A DNA stretch of 64,000 nt, taken from positions 17,491 through 81,490 of the forward strand of contig MU832227.1 of the NCBI GenBank assembly GCA_029204225.1, read 5' to 3'. Origin of the DNA: Diphasiastrum complanatum (Eukaryota > Streptophyta > Lycopodiopsida > Lycopodiales > Lycopodiaceae). Positions within the stretch are counted from its first letter, which is position 1; each line of letters begins with the position of its first letter. This document shows, piece after piece, positions 30,731-43,630 of the stretch. The notes under the pieces are model-generated. The model was not told where the DNA came from, ran no database searches, and saw nothing but the letters and a program-made list of their open reading frames with translations. Position numbers and translations under genes: made by a program.

Positions 30731-32590
30731 TAGAGAGGCTCACTTGTGATCACAATGAAGCTCCATCATTTCAAGCACTTGAAACTTAATTAAATCCTCT
30801 AAGATCAACATCATATGGTTCCACTCAAGAAATTCCGAACTCTTGAAGATACACTTTGCATCTAGAATTGTACATATTCATCATCCATCGCCAACAATCC
30901 TATCATGATGAATCTGGTTTGATAGCCTTAGGCACGTCTAGTAGGATATGCCTTAGAAGTGTCCTAGTTGGAAGCCATACATCCGTCACGATAAGTTTGC
31001 CAAATCTGTCAATATCAACATCCATCACCCATCACCTAAGTGCATAGAATATCTGCTAGATCACGATGGCAACAAGAGTAAATCAGCAGCCTCCGCACGT
31101 GGAGAAGAGAATTCCACGAATAAATGCACCGAACTATGATGGGGACTCAGACCCAGTGCGTGTCTAGGCTCGTCTAGTCTTACTAATTCATATCTAGCAA
31201 CCATCTCAAACACCATCCATAGATAAGACCGAGAATGTAACACCTCAGATCTGTGTCTTCATTATGTCTCTATGGCCAAGCAATTGATATCATACCCTGG
31301 AGCCAAGTTTTGAGCTACCGCCTGATGAATCATTAGTTTTGTGTCTAGATGACAACCCCTATTTTTTTTTATCTGAGTGAAAGTGATCTAAGACATTTTT
31401 GTTCTTATTGCATGCTACGTAAATGTTACACGTCATGACTTTGTTTTTTTTTTTGTAACACTGTAGCTATGGCCTTGTGCCAAGTTTGATACTGGATTGC
31501 AAGAGTTTGGTTTAAGAGTGTTATGCAATTCCTTCTATAGAGTTATCTGCTACAATTTTTCATTTTTTTCTCTTATTTCAAGTTTTGTCCTGTCAACTAT
31601 GTCGTTTGTTGCTGCCTGTTTGTTTGTTCTATTGTCGTATGTTTTGGTGTGTTTTCTTTTGCAGTCGCACTATAGGTGGTCTTTCATCGGCAATTTTAGT
31701 CTACTTCTACAGTTGCAGTATCACACAAATTGTCATTGGGATATATCTCTACATCTTTACCAATGATCTCAACAACTTTCAATAGGAACAAAAAGAGCAG
31801 TCAAGGGACTTCAACAACAAATGCTCAGTTTGGCAACAAAATGAGCATCTTATCAAACTACAGCCGTGATCCAGCAAAAGATCCATCTTCCCAACAAAAT
31901 GAAATATTTGCGACAACACCACCACCGCCATCATCAATAAGCATTTGGTTTTACTTAAGTGATACAATATCCACGCTTTTCCGATTGTCTCACCTTGGCC
32001 ATCACATCATCAATAAAGTGGCAGCTTGTACCAATGAAGGCCTCTCAAGTCATATCAAAGGCAAAAGCTATGTGCAAACCGACGCAGACGACAAGTGTTC
32101 CTACCAATGCCAACAATGATGCTTCATTGGACAAATGCCCATACTACTGTTGTTGTACATCATCCATTCAATTATCTGCGGAGGCCACAAAAAGCACAAG
32201 TCATCAACGCGTGAAATCCCATAGCCTACGTAAACTGAAGGAATTTCATGTCAATCAGAGATTGAAGCTATGAGCGCACAACCTCAATGACAAAGCTATT
32301 TTCAAAGGCGAGCAATGATGATCCCGTGGAAAATTGTACAATGAGCATTGGTTATATTATGGATAGATATGAAAATACACACAAGACCCATATCATTCTT
32401 TTTTTTCATCCATTCATTCCCTCATGTTCCACCACATAATATATCTTGTAGCTTCATCTCACTTCCTCCATCCTTGTCTCAAGTTCTCATTCCTCCCCGA
32501 TGGATCAATTTGCACTTGCTCTAGTTTATCAACTACAGTACTTCGTGAAGCAGACCAATTTACAACATCTGCAGCATACCATTGATATAA
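30731..32590. other. Intergenic, nothing firmly recognised
   Basis: No motif-bearing frame. A Ser/Thr/Gln-rich open frame at 31730-32119 might be a diverged copia Gag N-terminus, because a copia Gag follows from 32595, but no Gag motif can be pointed to. Confidence 0.35.
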
Positions 32591-32594
32591 TTCG

Positions 32595-34935
32595 GTGCTT
32601 GAAGCAACAAACTCAAGGATGATAGAGGGTCTTAACAATAATTATAAAGAGGGAAAAGCTCACTATGTATTCCTTGATAACTTTCCAAGTGAGCCCCGAG
32701 ATTCCGACCAGGTCTGGAAATCTCAGTTTGAGTTGATGAATCAACAACAAATGGAGAAACTCAACAAAGAGTTTCAGCAAGCCTTGAAATCTTTCCAAAG
32801 TCAGTTGCCAGGGCAATTGCCATCTGGTAACACTATCCATCAGCGACACCTGGTGCCCACAATGTCGTGGTCCACATACTGGTAATGAGTGCCCATTACA
32901 CCATCCTTGGCTTGTGTGCAACATCCAAAACCAAGACAGAATCTATTCTGTAAGTACTGTAAGAGGACTGGTCACCTTATCAAGGATTGTAGAACGCTGT
33001 AATACAACAATGAAAGGAAGTAGCAATTCCAACAACAAGCAAATGTTGCTTCTACCAGTCACTCGATCCAGCAACAGGAGAAAGATGAAGCTGCCTTCTT
33101 GACAAAAGTTGAAGAACAACATGATATCGATTCACGGTATTTGGACTCAGGTACATCACAACACATGACTCACCATCGACACTGGTTCTATGACTACAAA
33201 TCATACACCCCCATCCTATAGTTATGCAACTTGGAGACAACTCGACTCATACTATCGAGGGTGTAGGAACAGTCAAAGTTGAGTTCCAAAAAGGTGATGT
33301 AATATTTCTGTCCAATGTTCTTCACATTCCAAATTTGACTAAAAACATACTCTCAATTAGCATAATCACAGATTTGGGTCAAATGGTCGAATTCAATAGA
33401 CAGGGTTGCACTATTTTTGACAAATCTAGGAAAGTTATTGCTTTCAATAGAAGGTGTGACAATTTGTACAAAATCAGTCACCTTTATACTACAAGTAGTC
33501 AAACTCTTTTTACTTCAACTTCTGAATCAACTGAGATGCTTTGAATAGGCCATTTAAAGTCCAATTGTATTCAGCAAATGTCGAAACAGAATTTAGTATA
33601 AGATCTACCCTTCATTAGCAAATCAAATTCTTCATGTGAAAGTTGTCTTTCCAGCTAGCGTGCTAGAACTCCAGTCACTTTCGATACAATTCACTTTTCT
33701 AAAGGTTGGTTAGATCTTGTACACATGGACATTTGTAGTCCTATGTAGACTATTTCCACAAGGGGAGCTATCTATTTGCTGACTATCATTGATGACTTCT
33801 CTCGGAGGACTACAACGTATTTCTTGAAGAACAAATCCGAGACTCTCAAGTTCTTCATGCAGTTCAAGGCATCATCAGAAAAATTGACCCAGAGAAAAAT
33901 AAAAGCTCTATGCTCTGATGCAGGGGGAGTATTTATCTCCACCGAGTTCAAAGCTTTCTACAAGGCCAACCGAATACATCTACAACAATATTCAGCCAAC
34001 TACTCACCTCAGTCCAATGGTGTAGCTAAACGGAAGAATCAGACACTCATTGAAAGTGCCAAGAGCATGCTGGCCCATGCCTCTCTTCCAAAAAAATTCT
34101 GGACAGAAGCTGTTACTACAACAACCTACCTTCAAAATCGGTCCATCTCAGAAGCCCTAAATGGCAAGACACCTTATGAGGTGTGGACAAGATCGAAGCC
34201 ATCACTCACAAATATTCGAGTGTTTGGATGTGCAGATCTCTGCTGATCTAAGTAGGAAGCTAGACAACACCAGCAAAAGGTCGATCTTCATCAGCTATTC
34301 CTCAGACCATCAAACATACAAGCTCTTCAATTTGGACTCTCAGACCTTCATGAGCAGAAATGTCATTTTTACGGAAGATCAGTTTATCGACCACAAGAGA
34401 AAAGCTACTTCGAATTCAGATCCTAAAATTGACAACAATAGCTCCGAACAACTCAGGACTGATCAGAAGATCGACATTGACACTGACACTGAGACTGACT
34501 TTGACAACGAGGCAGTCTCTTAGCAAAATGAATCGCATCAGAGGATCGAAGTTCTCAACCCAAAAGATCGAACCAATCAAGACAGCCTCCATCCCAATTT
34601 ACGGACGATCCAACCTACTACTTTGTGCAAAAATCAAACGCTGTTTTAGAGGCAATGTCAACACTTTGATGCTAAAGAAGAGAAGACCAATGCATCTTTC
34701 AACGAGAATGGTTTATTTCAGACTCGACAGATTCAAATTTTTATTTCTAGTCTGTATCGAATCCCTTTATAATCATCACCTTTTATGTAGATAGTATGCT
34801 ACTATTTAGTAGCAATATGAATTTATTGAAAGATTCAAAATGCATGTTAGCTCTATCAAAGGAGCATCATCTTAGATTTAACGATATGTTAAGATTGAAG
34901 TTCGAAGCTTTTTCAGGATCCACATCAAGGGGGAG
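32595..34935 (+). pseudogene. Ty1/copia gag-protease-integrase remnant, no reverse transcriptase
   Basis: Plus-strand pieces, in order: a Gag C-terminal part with a zinc knuckle (CKYCKRTGHLIKDC, about 32951-32992), retropepsin (RYLDSGTSQHMT, about 33137), LSNVLHIPNLTKNILSIS (about 33310), and integrase core (LTIIDDFSRRTT, 33778; SDAGGVFIST; NGVAKRKNQTLIE with the catalytic Glu region). The post-integrase segment ISADLSRKL...NVIFTEDQF follows (about 34240-34390). Several stops and shifts break it. Reverse transcriptase and RNase H motifs are missing between about 34500 and the LTR at 34936, so it has an internal deletion. Confidence 0.85.
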
Positions 34936-35739
34936 TGTTAGATTTCTTATGCTCAGCCTTAACAAATCATTCAAGTAATGAGCATCCTGAAAATAGTCGA
35001 AGGCCGACAACATATTTCGGACCTTCGCATTTTTTCAAAAACTTCGTTTTTCTCTTAAAACATTTTCGTTTTAAGGCACTGTCGCCTTTTTGCACCTTAG
35101 ATATTCTTTGTGCCTTGAATCATTTTTTTAGGCACCTTTGCCTTTTTTGCATTTTTCCACCTTTGGGAAAAAAGCGACACTGTCGCGTTTTTGCACCTTC
35201 GGGAAAAATATGACATTGTGACCAAAATCCATTTTAATGACACTGTCGAGTTTTTTGTATTTCTCTGCCTTCGCTTTAAAGGCACCTTCAAAATTTATAT
35301 GCTTTCTCTGTTCAAGGGAACCTTCACGTTTTTCGAATGTTTTCAACAGTGGTAGACTGATGTTGCCAACTTATCATCAACCCTAAAAACAACTGGACCA
35401 CTAAATATCCCAAGGGCGATTACCCACTTTGTACATAGACAAAGACTGGCGTAAATAGCATTCAATGCTTGTAAGATATTTTTGAAAACACTTGTAAATA
35501 TATACTACTAGCTAAATCAAGCAATTTAGTGTTATTTTTAACATTATAATCAAAGTTCTACTATTGCCAGTGTAATCACACTCAGCAAAATGAAGTTATC
35601 ACTTCAAGCCCTTGTACTCGCTATTGATATTAATTAGAGTACAATTTTATCTCACTACTGTATTGTTTATTTGCGCAATTTTGTATGAATGATTCATCTT
35701 GAATATTTCTGTTGCTAATTGTTGCGTTTCCGTTCTACA
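34936..35739 (+). repeat. Putative 3' LTR of the copia remnant
   Basis: A polypurine tract, CATCAAGGGGGAG, ends at 34935 and the LTR starts TGTTAGATTTC. A TATA-like AAATATATACTA is near 35494. The right end is uncertain; ...TTCTACA at 35739 is one candidate. No second copy exists in the window to set the boundary, and no 5' LTR is visible before the Gag fragment. Confidence 0.45.
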
Positions 35740-36530
35740 CGCCTATGCTCAAGCTTTTGTTGCCAGTCATCCCCACGTTTTACACCTGCCCAAGCTAGTT
35801 CTTTAAGTAGAAAACTACATGTTGACACTATGGGATTGCTCCTCCTTCGCGTGTGCGACCATTCCATGGTCTCTCTCTCCTCTCTGTCACAGCTATGGTG
35901 GCCACGTGTTGTAAAGCTGACTCAGGTGCACCCAACGTGCCCTGTAAGACTCTAAGGGGTGACACTCCCTAAAGTCCCAGAGCAAGTTAGAACGTCAAGG
36001 ACTGAGCCTCCGACCTGTGGTGAGCCAGTCAAGTAGTCACAAGTCATGAGCTAGCTTTGGAGCTCGAGTCATGGCCTAGTCAGGAAGCAAGTTGATTCTG
36101 CCACCGGAACGGCTCCCGGGACCCATGTCCGGGAGCCAGACTGATACTGCCAGGCTTAATCAGCAAAATAAAAACTAAGTCCCAAAAAGCGTGCTTTACC
36201 AGAAAGCACTATGTTTCAGAACAGAGGGGGTGCGCCGAATCACAGCAGAACTATAGGGGCAGTCCGGCAGACAGAAACTTGGGCAGCTCAACCAGCGCCA
36301 GGAATCCAGTCGCCAGGTCTCAGCTCCCTCTACCAGCACGAGCCAGGCACAATGCCCAGCATGTGTTGGTGGCCCCGAGACCGGTCAGTCTATGTATGAA
36401 TGTAACCTCTTCCAAATCTAATAAAGTTGATCCTTGGGGATGATTACCATTTCGGTTTCGCCTCCGGGACTGGTCCAAGTGGAAGGACCCTTACTACAAC
36501 CTTTTTGCGTCGCTGGCGCCTAAGGGTCCC

Positions 36531-37038
36531 TGTAGCGCAGGCATCCCAAAGGGAACCGGGAACCACGACTTAGCTTCCCAGCCTTCAACTCTTGCCATCC
36601 AAACCCACTTGACATACAAGCAGCCAACTCGCCAACAACGATCAGACTTAACCAACTTGAAGTTCCGAAAACCAACATTGAGATCCAACCTGGCGCCATG
36701 CCAGATCGGGGGTCCCGACGTGGGTGACTTCCCTCCAAGCAAGCCGCCCGACATACATCAAACTTAACCAACTCAAAGCTTCGTTACAGACGAGTAACAT
36801 CCATTCCAAGCAAGCGGTCTGACTTACATCAGACTTAACCAATTGAAAGCTTCGTCACGAGCGCTAGAAGCCAACCTGGCGCCACGCCAGACTGGACAGC
36901 CATAAACAGGTAACATCCACCCAAGCAAGCCATCCAACTCAGCCGACAGGTTAGAGCCCGTTCCCGAAGAGCTTAACCCATTCACGTTCATGCAAGGAAT
37001 ACTCAGAACCACAAGCCGCGACAGATATGGAAACAACC
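36531..37038 (-). mobile_element. Family A LTR fragment, minus orientation
   Basis: It joins the outer B LTR at CCCTGT/AGCGCAGG, where the junction bases CTGT are shared by both parents (microhomology). It covers the reversed 3' part of the LTR and stops at ACAACC, where a plus-oriented A LTR begins. Confidence 0.8.
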
Positions 37039-37770
37039 TGTTGTAAAGCTACCTTTACAAGCTTTACTTCCGGCGCCATCGGCGCCAGCTATGTCCCCGG
37101 TGCCAGCAGCGCCCCTGCTGCTACCGGCGCCAACGGCGCCATTGTGACCAGAATCCAGCCGGCGCCAAGTTCCTATGGCTGAAAATCTTTGATCGGTTCT
37201 AGCGAAGTCCAAAGAGCTCAGATCGATGTGCAATCACCTCACACGATCTAGGCATGATTAAAGGAAGCCTGGGGATCAATAAAATCTAGAGAGAGAAAAT
37301 GACTTTCTAGAAAGAGAAAATCCTAGAGAGAGAAAAACGTGCTTTACCAGCTTGGGTAGAGTGCTTGGTATGAGGGGGGGGTGCCGAATCACACCAATAC
37401 TATAGGGGAGTGCGGGTTGCGACTCAGGGCGAGCTCCAACCAAGTCTTAGCCTCCCTTGTTGGAATGTTGTCATGGCTCTCGCCTTGGCATGCTAGCGCC
37501 CCAGAGACTAGGGTCGGTCACACACTTGAAATGTAACCCTCTCAGATTTATCAATAAAGTGGGATTTTTCTCAAACTGACTCTGATTACCTTCTGGGTTT
37601 AGGGTTGCGACTCAGGGCGAGCTCCAACCAAGTCTCAGCCTCCCTTGCTGGAATGTTGTCATGGCTCTCGCCTTGGCATGCTAGTGCCCCGGAGACTAGG
37701 GTCGGTCACACACTTGAAATGTAACCTTCTCAGATTTATCAATAAAGTGGGATGTTCCTCAAACTGACTT
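37039..37770 (+). mobile_element. Family A LTR, plus orientation, with internal duplication, 3' truncated
   Basis: It starts TGTTGTAAAGCTACC. At about 37603 it jumps back and repeats about 165 bp of the preceding LTR (AGGGTTGCGACTCAGG onward). It then breaks into a 53-base scrap of reversed leader (GCCATTTCCGTGAG...) and a decayed reversed primer binding site at 37809-37821. Confidence 0.75.
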
Positions 37771-37823
37771 GCCATTTCCGTGAGATTCGCATAGCTGACC
37801 GGCCAGTCGGCTCTAATGCCACA

Positions 37824-39059
37824 TGTAGCGCAGGCATCCCAAAGGGAGCCGGGAACCACGACTTAGCTTCCCAGCCTTCAACTCTTTCCATCCGAACCCA
37901 CTTGACATACAAGCAGCCAACTCGCCAACAATGATCAGACTTAACCAACTTGAAGTTCCGAGGACCAACATTGAGATCCAACCTGGCGCCATGCCAGATC
38001 GGGGGTCCCGATGTGGATGACTTCCCTCCAAGCAAGCCGCCCGACATACATCAAACTTAACCAACTCGAAGCTTCGTTACAAATGAGTAACATCCATTCC
38101 AAGCAAGCGGTCTGACTTACATCAGACTTAACCAACTGAAAGCTTCGTCACGAGCGCTGGAAGCCAACCTGGCGCCTCGCCAGACTGGACAGCCATAAAC
38201 AGGTAACATCCACCCAAGCAAGCCATCCAACTCAGCCGACAGGTTAGAGCCCGTTCCCCAAGAGCTTAACCCATTCACGTTCATGCAAGGCACACTCAGA
38301 ACCACAAGCCGCGACAGATATGGAAACAACCAGTTCTTGGACCAAATGGTCCCGACAGCATACCGCTGGCGCCACGGACCGAATGGTCCCGACGGCATAC
38401 CGCTGGCGTCCCGGGATACGACCCTCAGCTATGTGCCAAGTTAAAAATTTTGAAAGCGGCCTTACAACTGGCGCTTTTACCGAACACTGAAACCCAGAAG
38501 GTAATCAGAGTCAGTTTGAGGAAAATCCCACTTTATTGATAAATTTGAGAAGGTTACATTTCAAGTGTGTGACCGACCCTAGTCTCCGGGGCGCTAGCAT
38601 GCCAAGGCGAGAGCCATGACAACATTCCAGCAAGGGAGGCTGAGACTTGGTTGGAGCTCGCCCTGAGTCGCAACCCGCACTCCCCTATAGTATTGGTGTG
38701 ATTCGGCACCGCCCCTCATACCAAGCACTCTACCCAAGCTGGTAAAGCACGTTTTTCTCTCTCTAGGATTTTCTCTTTCTAGAAAGTCATTTTCTCTCTC
38801 TAGATTTTATTGATCCCCAGGCTTCCTTTAATATTGCCTAGATCGTGTGAGGTGATTGCACATCGATCTGAGCTCTCTGGACTCCGCTAGAACCGATCAA
38901 AGATTTTCAGCCATAGGAACTTGGCGCCGACTGGATTTTGGTCACAGTGGCGCCGTGAGTGGCGCCGGCGGCGTTGGCGCCGGGAGCAGCAGGGGCACTG
39001 CTGGCGCCGGGGACATAGCTGGCGCCGGAAGTAAAGCTTGTAAAGGTAGCTTTACAACA
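37824..39059 (-). mobile_element. Complete family A LTR, minus orientation
   Basis: 1236 bp from TGTAGCGCAGGC to TTTACAACA. It is followed without a gap by plus-oriented A LTR sequence starting GTCACACAC, exactly as at 16400/16401. Confidence 0.85.
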
Positions 39060-40912
39060 GTCACACACTTGAAATGTAACCTTCTCAGATTTATCAATAA
39101 AGTGGGATTTTTCTCAAACTGACTCTGATTACCTTCTGGGTTTCAGTGTTCGGTAAAAGCGCCAGTTGTAAGGCCGCTTTCAAAATTTTTAACTTGGCAC
39201 ATAGCTGAGGGTCGTATCCCGGGACGCCAGCGGTATGCCGTCGGGACCATTCGGTCCGTTGCGCCAGCGGTATGCTGTCGGGACCATTTGGTCCAGGAAC
39301 TGGTTGTTTCCATATCTGTCGCGGCTTGTGGTTCTGAGTGTGCCTTGCATGAACGTGAATGGGTTAAGCTCTTGGGGAACGGGCTCTAACCTGTCGGCTG
39401 AGTTGGATGGCTTGCTTGGGTGGATGTTACCTGTTTATGGCTGTCCAGTCTGGCGAGGCGCCAGGTTGGCTTCCAGCGCTCGTGACGAAGCTTTCAGTTG
39501 GTTAAGTCTGATGTAAGTCAGACCGCTTGCTTGGAATGGATGTTACTCGTTTGTAACGAAGCTTCGAGTTGGTTAAGTTTGATGTATGTCGGGCGGCTTG
39601 CTTGGAGGGAAGTCACCCACATCGGGACCCCCGATCTGGCATGGCGCCGGGTTGGATCTCAATGTTGGTCCTCGGAACTTCAAGTTGGTTAAGTCTGATC
39701 GTTGTTGGCGAGTTGGCTGCTTGTATGTCAAGTGGGTTCGGATGGCAAGAATTGAAGGCTGGGAAGCTAAGTCGTGGTTTCCGGCTCCCTTTGGGATACA
39801 TGTGGTATCAGAGCCGACTGGCCGGTCAGCTATGCGGATCTCACGGAAATGGCCACGGTTTGGGGTTCATCAAGACAACTGTTGTGCAAGGTGCTGCCCA
39901 CAGTGTAAGCACGGGTGCGTCCACGGTCGGGGTGGTCGGCAGAACGGGGGACTTGATGAGTCAAGGTGCTGCCCTTGAGGTGTAAGCACGGTCAGTTCTC
40001 GCGGTTCGGGCCTGGCGTTGTCTGCACGTAGGACGGATGAGGCAAAGTGCTGCCTAGGGAGGTGAAAGCACGGTCTGAACCTTGTGGGGTGCGGGGCGAC
40101 ATATTCGTACTGTACGGGTTAACCATTGATACAGAGATGCTGCTCGAATTCGGGTGTAAAGCACGGGTGGTTAGCTGCCGGTGCGGGATAGCTGCCGATC
40201 GTTTAGCTATAAGGGCTATCGACCAAAAAGTGGTGGGGCGTGACCTAGGCAATGTGCTGCTTAATGGTGAAAGCACGGATGGTTGGAGGGGTGTCCTATG
40301 TGGGCTGATTCCGTGATCGATTTGTAATGGCGCGGCCAGGCAAAGGTCCGTTGGCAGGACCATCTCAAAGGGGGACCTTGTCTTTGTTACTTGTTAGTAA
40401 ACCTACCTGAGTGTCTTACTTGTACGTATTCGTGGTGAGTCTTAGTACTCGTGCTTTGCCTGGTTTGCATGATTGCTTGTGATACAAGGAGCTGATGGCT
40501 CGAGAAGGAACCTTTTCTTTTGAAGGCTGATACCATCAAACAAAGAGGACTACAGAATCTGTGGGGCGGATTTGCAGTTCAAGTACTCACACGTGAACGA
40601 CAACGAAACGACTCAATGTTTGCAAAGGATGGATGGCTAGCCTGTTTCTTGGGTTAGTTTCATTTGCGACAACGCCCACCAGATGCAAGCAGGAAGTCAA
40701 AAGTTGGAAAGGGCCATTTCAGGGGAGATCTTCTATGGAGCAGTTGGTCTTCATTTTGGGACGGCCACCTTCGGAACTGAAACTCACTGAGCATGGGCGA
40801 TATCCAGAATCTGTGCGGCGGATTTGCAGTTCAAGTACTCGCACGTGAACGACAACGAAATGACTCAATGTTTGCAAAGGATGGATGACTAGCCTGTTTC
40901 TTGGGTTAGAAA
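39060..40912 (+). mobile_element. Family A LTR 3' portion, primer binding site, leader and internal region
   Basis: The LTR portion runs to 39800, with its end shortened from GGATGCCTGCGCTACA to GGATACA. The primer binding site TGGTATCAGAGCC is at 39803-39815. A leader with five stem-loops of the shared type follows, then the A internal region with the 250-bp duplication, up to CTTGGGTTA at about 40912, where B-lineage pol begins in mid-frame. Apart from the end of the internal region, it mirrors 13900-15156. Confidence 0.8.
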
Positions 40913-43457
40913 CAGTGAAGAGAGCACTAGATGCAGACAAAGCGACATTGGACATCCCGGTGTAGATTGGAAGATGGAAGGCTAAACTTAGCTTTTTGAT
41001 TTTAGAGATGGATGCCTTCCATGTGATTTTGGACCTCCCTTGGTTAAATGAACACTGTATCGCAGTTTTGGGTAGGAGCTCAAACTTGGTCCTCTTGGAT
41101 TATAAGGGACAGATCTGCGTGACAAAAGCCCTACCCGGAGGAAATGCTAAGGATACCGATATTGAACAAAATATGGTTGCAGCATTAGCGATAAAAAGAA
41201 TGGCGAAAGGGAAAAGGTCAAAGTGCTTTCTTTGCATCTGCCGAGAAGTCCCAGAAGGGAAAAGCGTGCGACAAGAAAACTTGCCAAAAGAAGTGGCAGA
41301 TCTGCTAAAAGAATTTGGCGATGTGTTCCCGGAGGAACTCCCAGCTAAGCTACCTCCTCGAAGACCAGTGGACCATAAAAGTGAGTTGGTACCAGGAACA
41401 GAGCCAACTTCACAAGCACCCTACAGAATGTCACAAGAAGAGTTGGCGGAACTGAAATGACAACTTGGTGGATTGATAGACAAAGGTTTTATTAGACCTA
41501 GCGCTTCACCTTTTGGAGCCTCAGTGTGGTTTGTGGAAAAGACGGACAAAACTCTTCGAATGTGTGTGGATTATCGCATGCTTAACAAAAGTACCATCAA
41601 GAACAAGTACCCCATGCCTAGAATTGATGACCTATTCGACCAACTCAAACATGCCAAATACTTTAGCCGAATAGATCTCAGATCTGGATATCATCAAATT
41701 CGAATAGCTAAAGGTGATGAGCACAAAACGGCGTTTCGAACGCGGTACGAGAGTCACGAGTTCCTGGTGATGCCATTCGGTCTAACAAACGCACCAGCCA
41801 CTTTTTGCACGTTGATGAACAATATATTTCAAGATTGCCTAGATGAATTTGTCATTGTGTACATTGATGACACATTAGTATTTAGCCGGAACCTTAAAGA
41901 TCACATTCAACATTTAAGGACAGTTCTCCAACGACTGAGGAGGAACTGCTTGTTCGCGAAAAGAGAGAAATGTGAGTTTGTGGTGGAGGAAGTTGACTTC
42001 CTTGGACATGTTATAGGCCACGGAGGGATTCGAATGGATCCTAAGAAGATCAAGACTATCTTGGATTGGCTAGCACCTAAAACTGTTCATGGCATCAAAT
42101 CCTTTGTGGGCTTATGTAACGTTTACAAAAGATTCATTGAGGCATTTAGCAAAATTGTGGCACCACTGTTGAAGCAGACCAAGACTCATCTGAAGATGAC
42201 ATGGACACCGGAATGTGAAGCAGCTTTCCAAGAACTAAAACGACGGATCACTCAAGAACCCATTCTTGCCTTACCGGACTTTAGCAAACCTTTTGAAATA
42301 CATACAGACGCGTCGAACTTTGCCATTGGGGCCGTGCTGATGCAAGACGGAAAACCTTTTGCATATTTTTCAAAGAAATTGAGTGACGTAGAGTGACGAT
42401 GGCCAACTCATGAAAAAGAAATGGTTGCAGTAGTTCAAGCAGTGGAGCATTGGAGACATTATGTGACAGGAAAACCCTTTAAGGCATTCACTGATAATGT
42501 ATCACTCAAGTACTTCTATACCCAAGGTATGCTCACGCCAAAGCAAATGCAATGGCAAAACTTTCTCTCAAAATTCAATATAGACATTTTACACACGGCG
42601 GGAAAGAACAATGTGGTGGCGGACGCACTAAGTAGACATGAACACTTGATGGCAACAGTGACAACTCAGGTGACTGGCCTACTCCAAGAAATCAGGGAGA
42701 ATTATGGTGTAGATGCGTTGGCAAAGGACTTAATGATCGAATTCCAGCTGGGAAAGCCTCATAAACATTTCACTTGGAAAGATCAAATGGTTGTTTATAA
42801 ATAACGCAAAGTATATGTCCCAGAAAACATCAACCTGAGGAAGAAGGTCTTGCGAGAACATCATGACGTACTAGCCACCGGGCATCCAGGGGTGAATCGC
42901 ATGTATGAACTTCTCAAAAGAGGCTTCTATTGGCCAAGTATATGGGCAGACGTTGAATCCTATGTGCAAATATGCCCAACATGTCAACAAGTGAAGGTGG
43001 AACCGCTAGCTCCAGCCGGACTACTCCAACCATTACCGGTACCAGCATACCCATGGGATTCGGTGAGCATGGATTTTATTGTTCAACTACCATGGTGCCA
43101 AGGCTTCGACTCAATATATGTGGTGGTTGACCGGTTTTCAAAGCAAGTTCATCTAGTACCAACTAAAAGTTCAGTGACAGCTGAAAAAGTGGCAAGGTTA
43201 TTTTTCAAATGTGTTTTCAAATACCACGGCCTGCCTAGAACGATTATTTCTGACCAAGACACCAAGTTCGTCGGAAAGTTTTGGACTTGTCTATTTCGCC
43301 TCGTGGGAACCGGACTGAATTTCAGTACTGCATATCACCCTCAGACAGATGGGTAAACAGAGCAAGTCAATCGACAGATTGAACAATATTTACGAAATTA
43401 TGTCGCTTGGGACCAATCCGATTGGGTCAACTACTTGGATATTCTCGAGTTTGCACA
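40913..43457 (+). pseudogene. Ty3/gypsy protease end, reverse transcriptase, RNase H and integrase, five stops
   Basis: One continuous frame carries the retropepsin end (ILEMDAFHVILDLPWL, about 40990-41045) and reverse transcriptase ([45 protein letters not shown] near 41860). It continues with RNase H ([16 protein letters not shown], about 42290) and integrase (HH-CC zinc region with CPTC near 42975, core SMDFIVQLP near 43067 and ISDQDTKF near 43250). In-frame stops lie at 40963, 41458, 42394, 42802 and 43354. Four of the five fit C-to-T decay of Arg or Gln codons. After LEFAQS it joins a B LTR within GAGTTGGCTTT. The lineage matches the B Gag-protease where they overlap. Confidence 0.9.
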
Positions 43458-43630
43458 GAGTTGGCTTTCAGGTTGGTTGGGATTCCAGTTTTCTTAAGTC
43501 TGAATAGTTAAGCTTGTTACGTTTCAGAGTTGGCTTTTACGTAAGTGCATGATGGATGAATGTTAGACTTAAGCGCGTGTTGGGAAAACCGCTCTCAAGT
43601 CCCAGCGCCCTTTGAGGCGCTGGCGCAACA
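43458..43630 (+). repeat. 3' tail of family B LTR
   Basis: The last 173 bp of a B LTR, ending GGCGCAACA, fused to integrase by a deletion. The following CCACG duplicates the 5' flank of the outer element. Confidence 0.85.

Larger units (their letters stand above)
35907..43630 (+). mobile_element. Chimeric B-type element with CCACG target duplication
   Basis: The outer ends are the family B LTR start TGTTGTAAAGCTGACTC at 35907 and the B LTR end GGCGCAACA at 43630. The flanks are CCACG at 35902-35906 and CCACG at 43631-43635, so both ends belong to one insertion. Inside: B LTR 35907-36530, inverted and direct family A LTR pieces 36531-39800, A leader and internal region 39803-40912, B-lineage pol 40913-43457, and B LTR tail 43458-43630. 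Later A insertions and deletions reshaped an originally complete B-lineage element. Confidence 0.85.
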
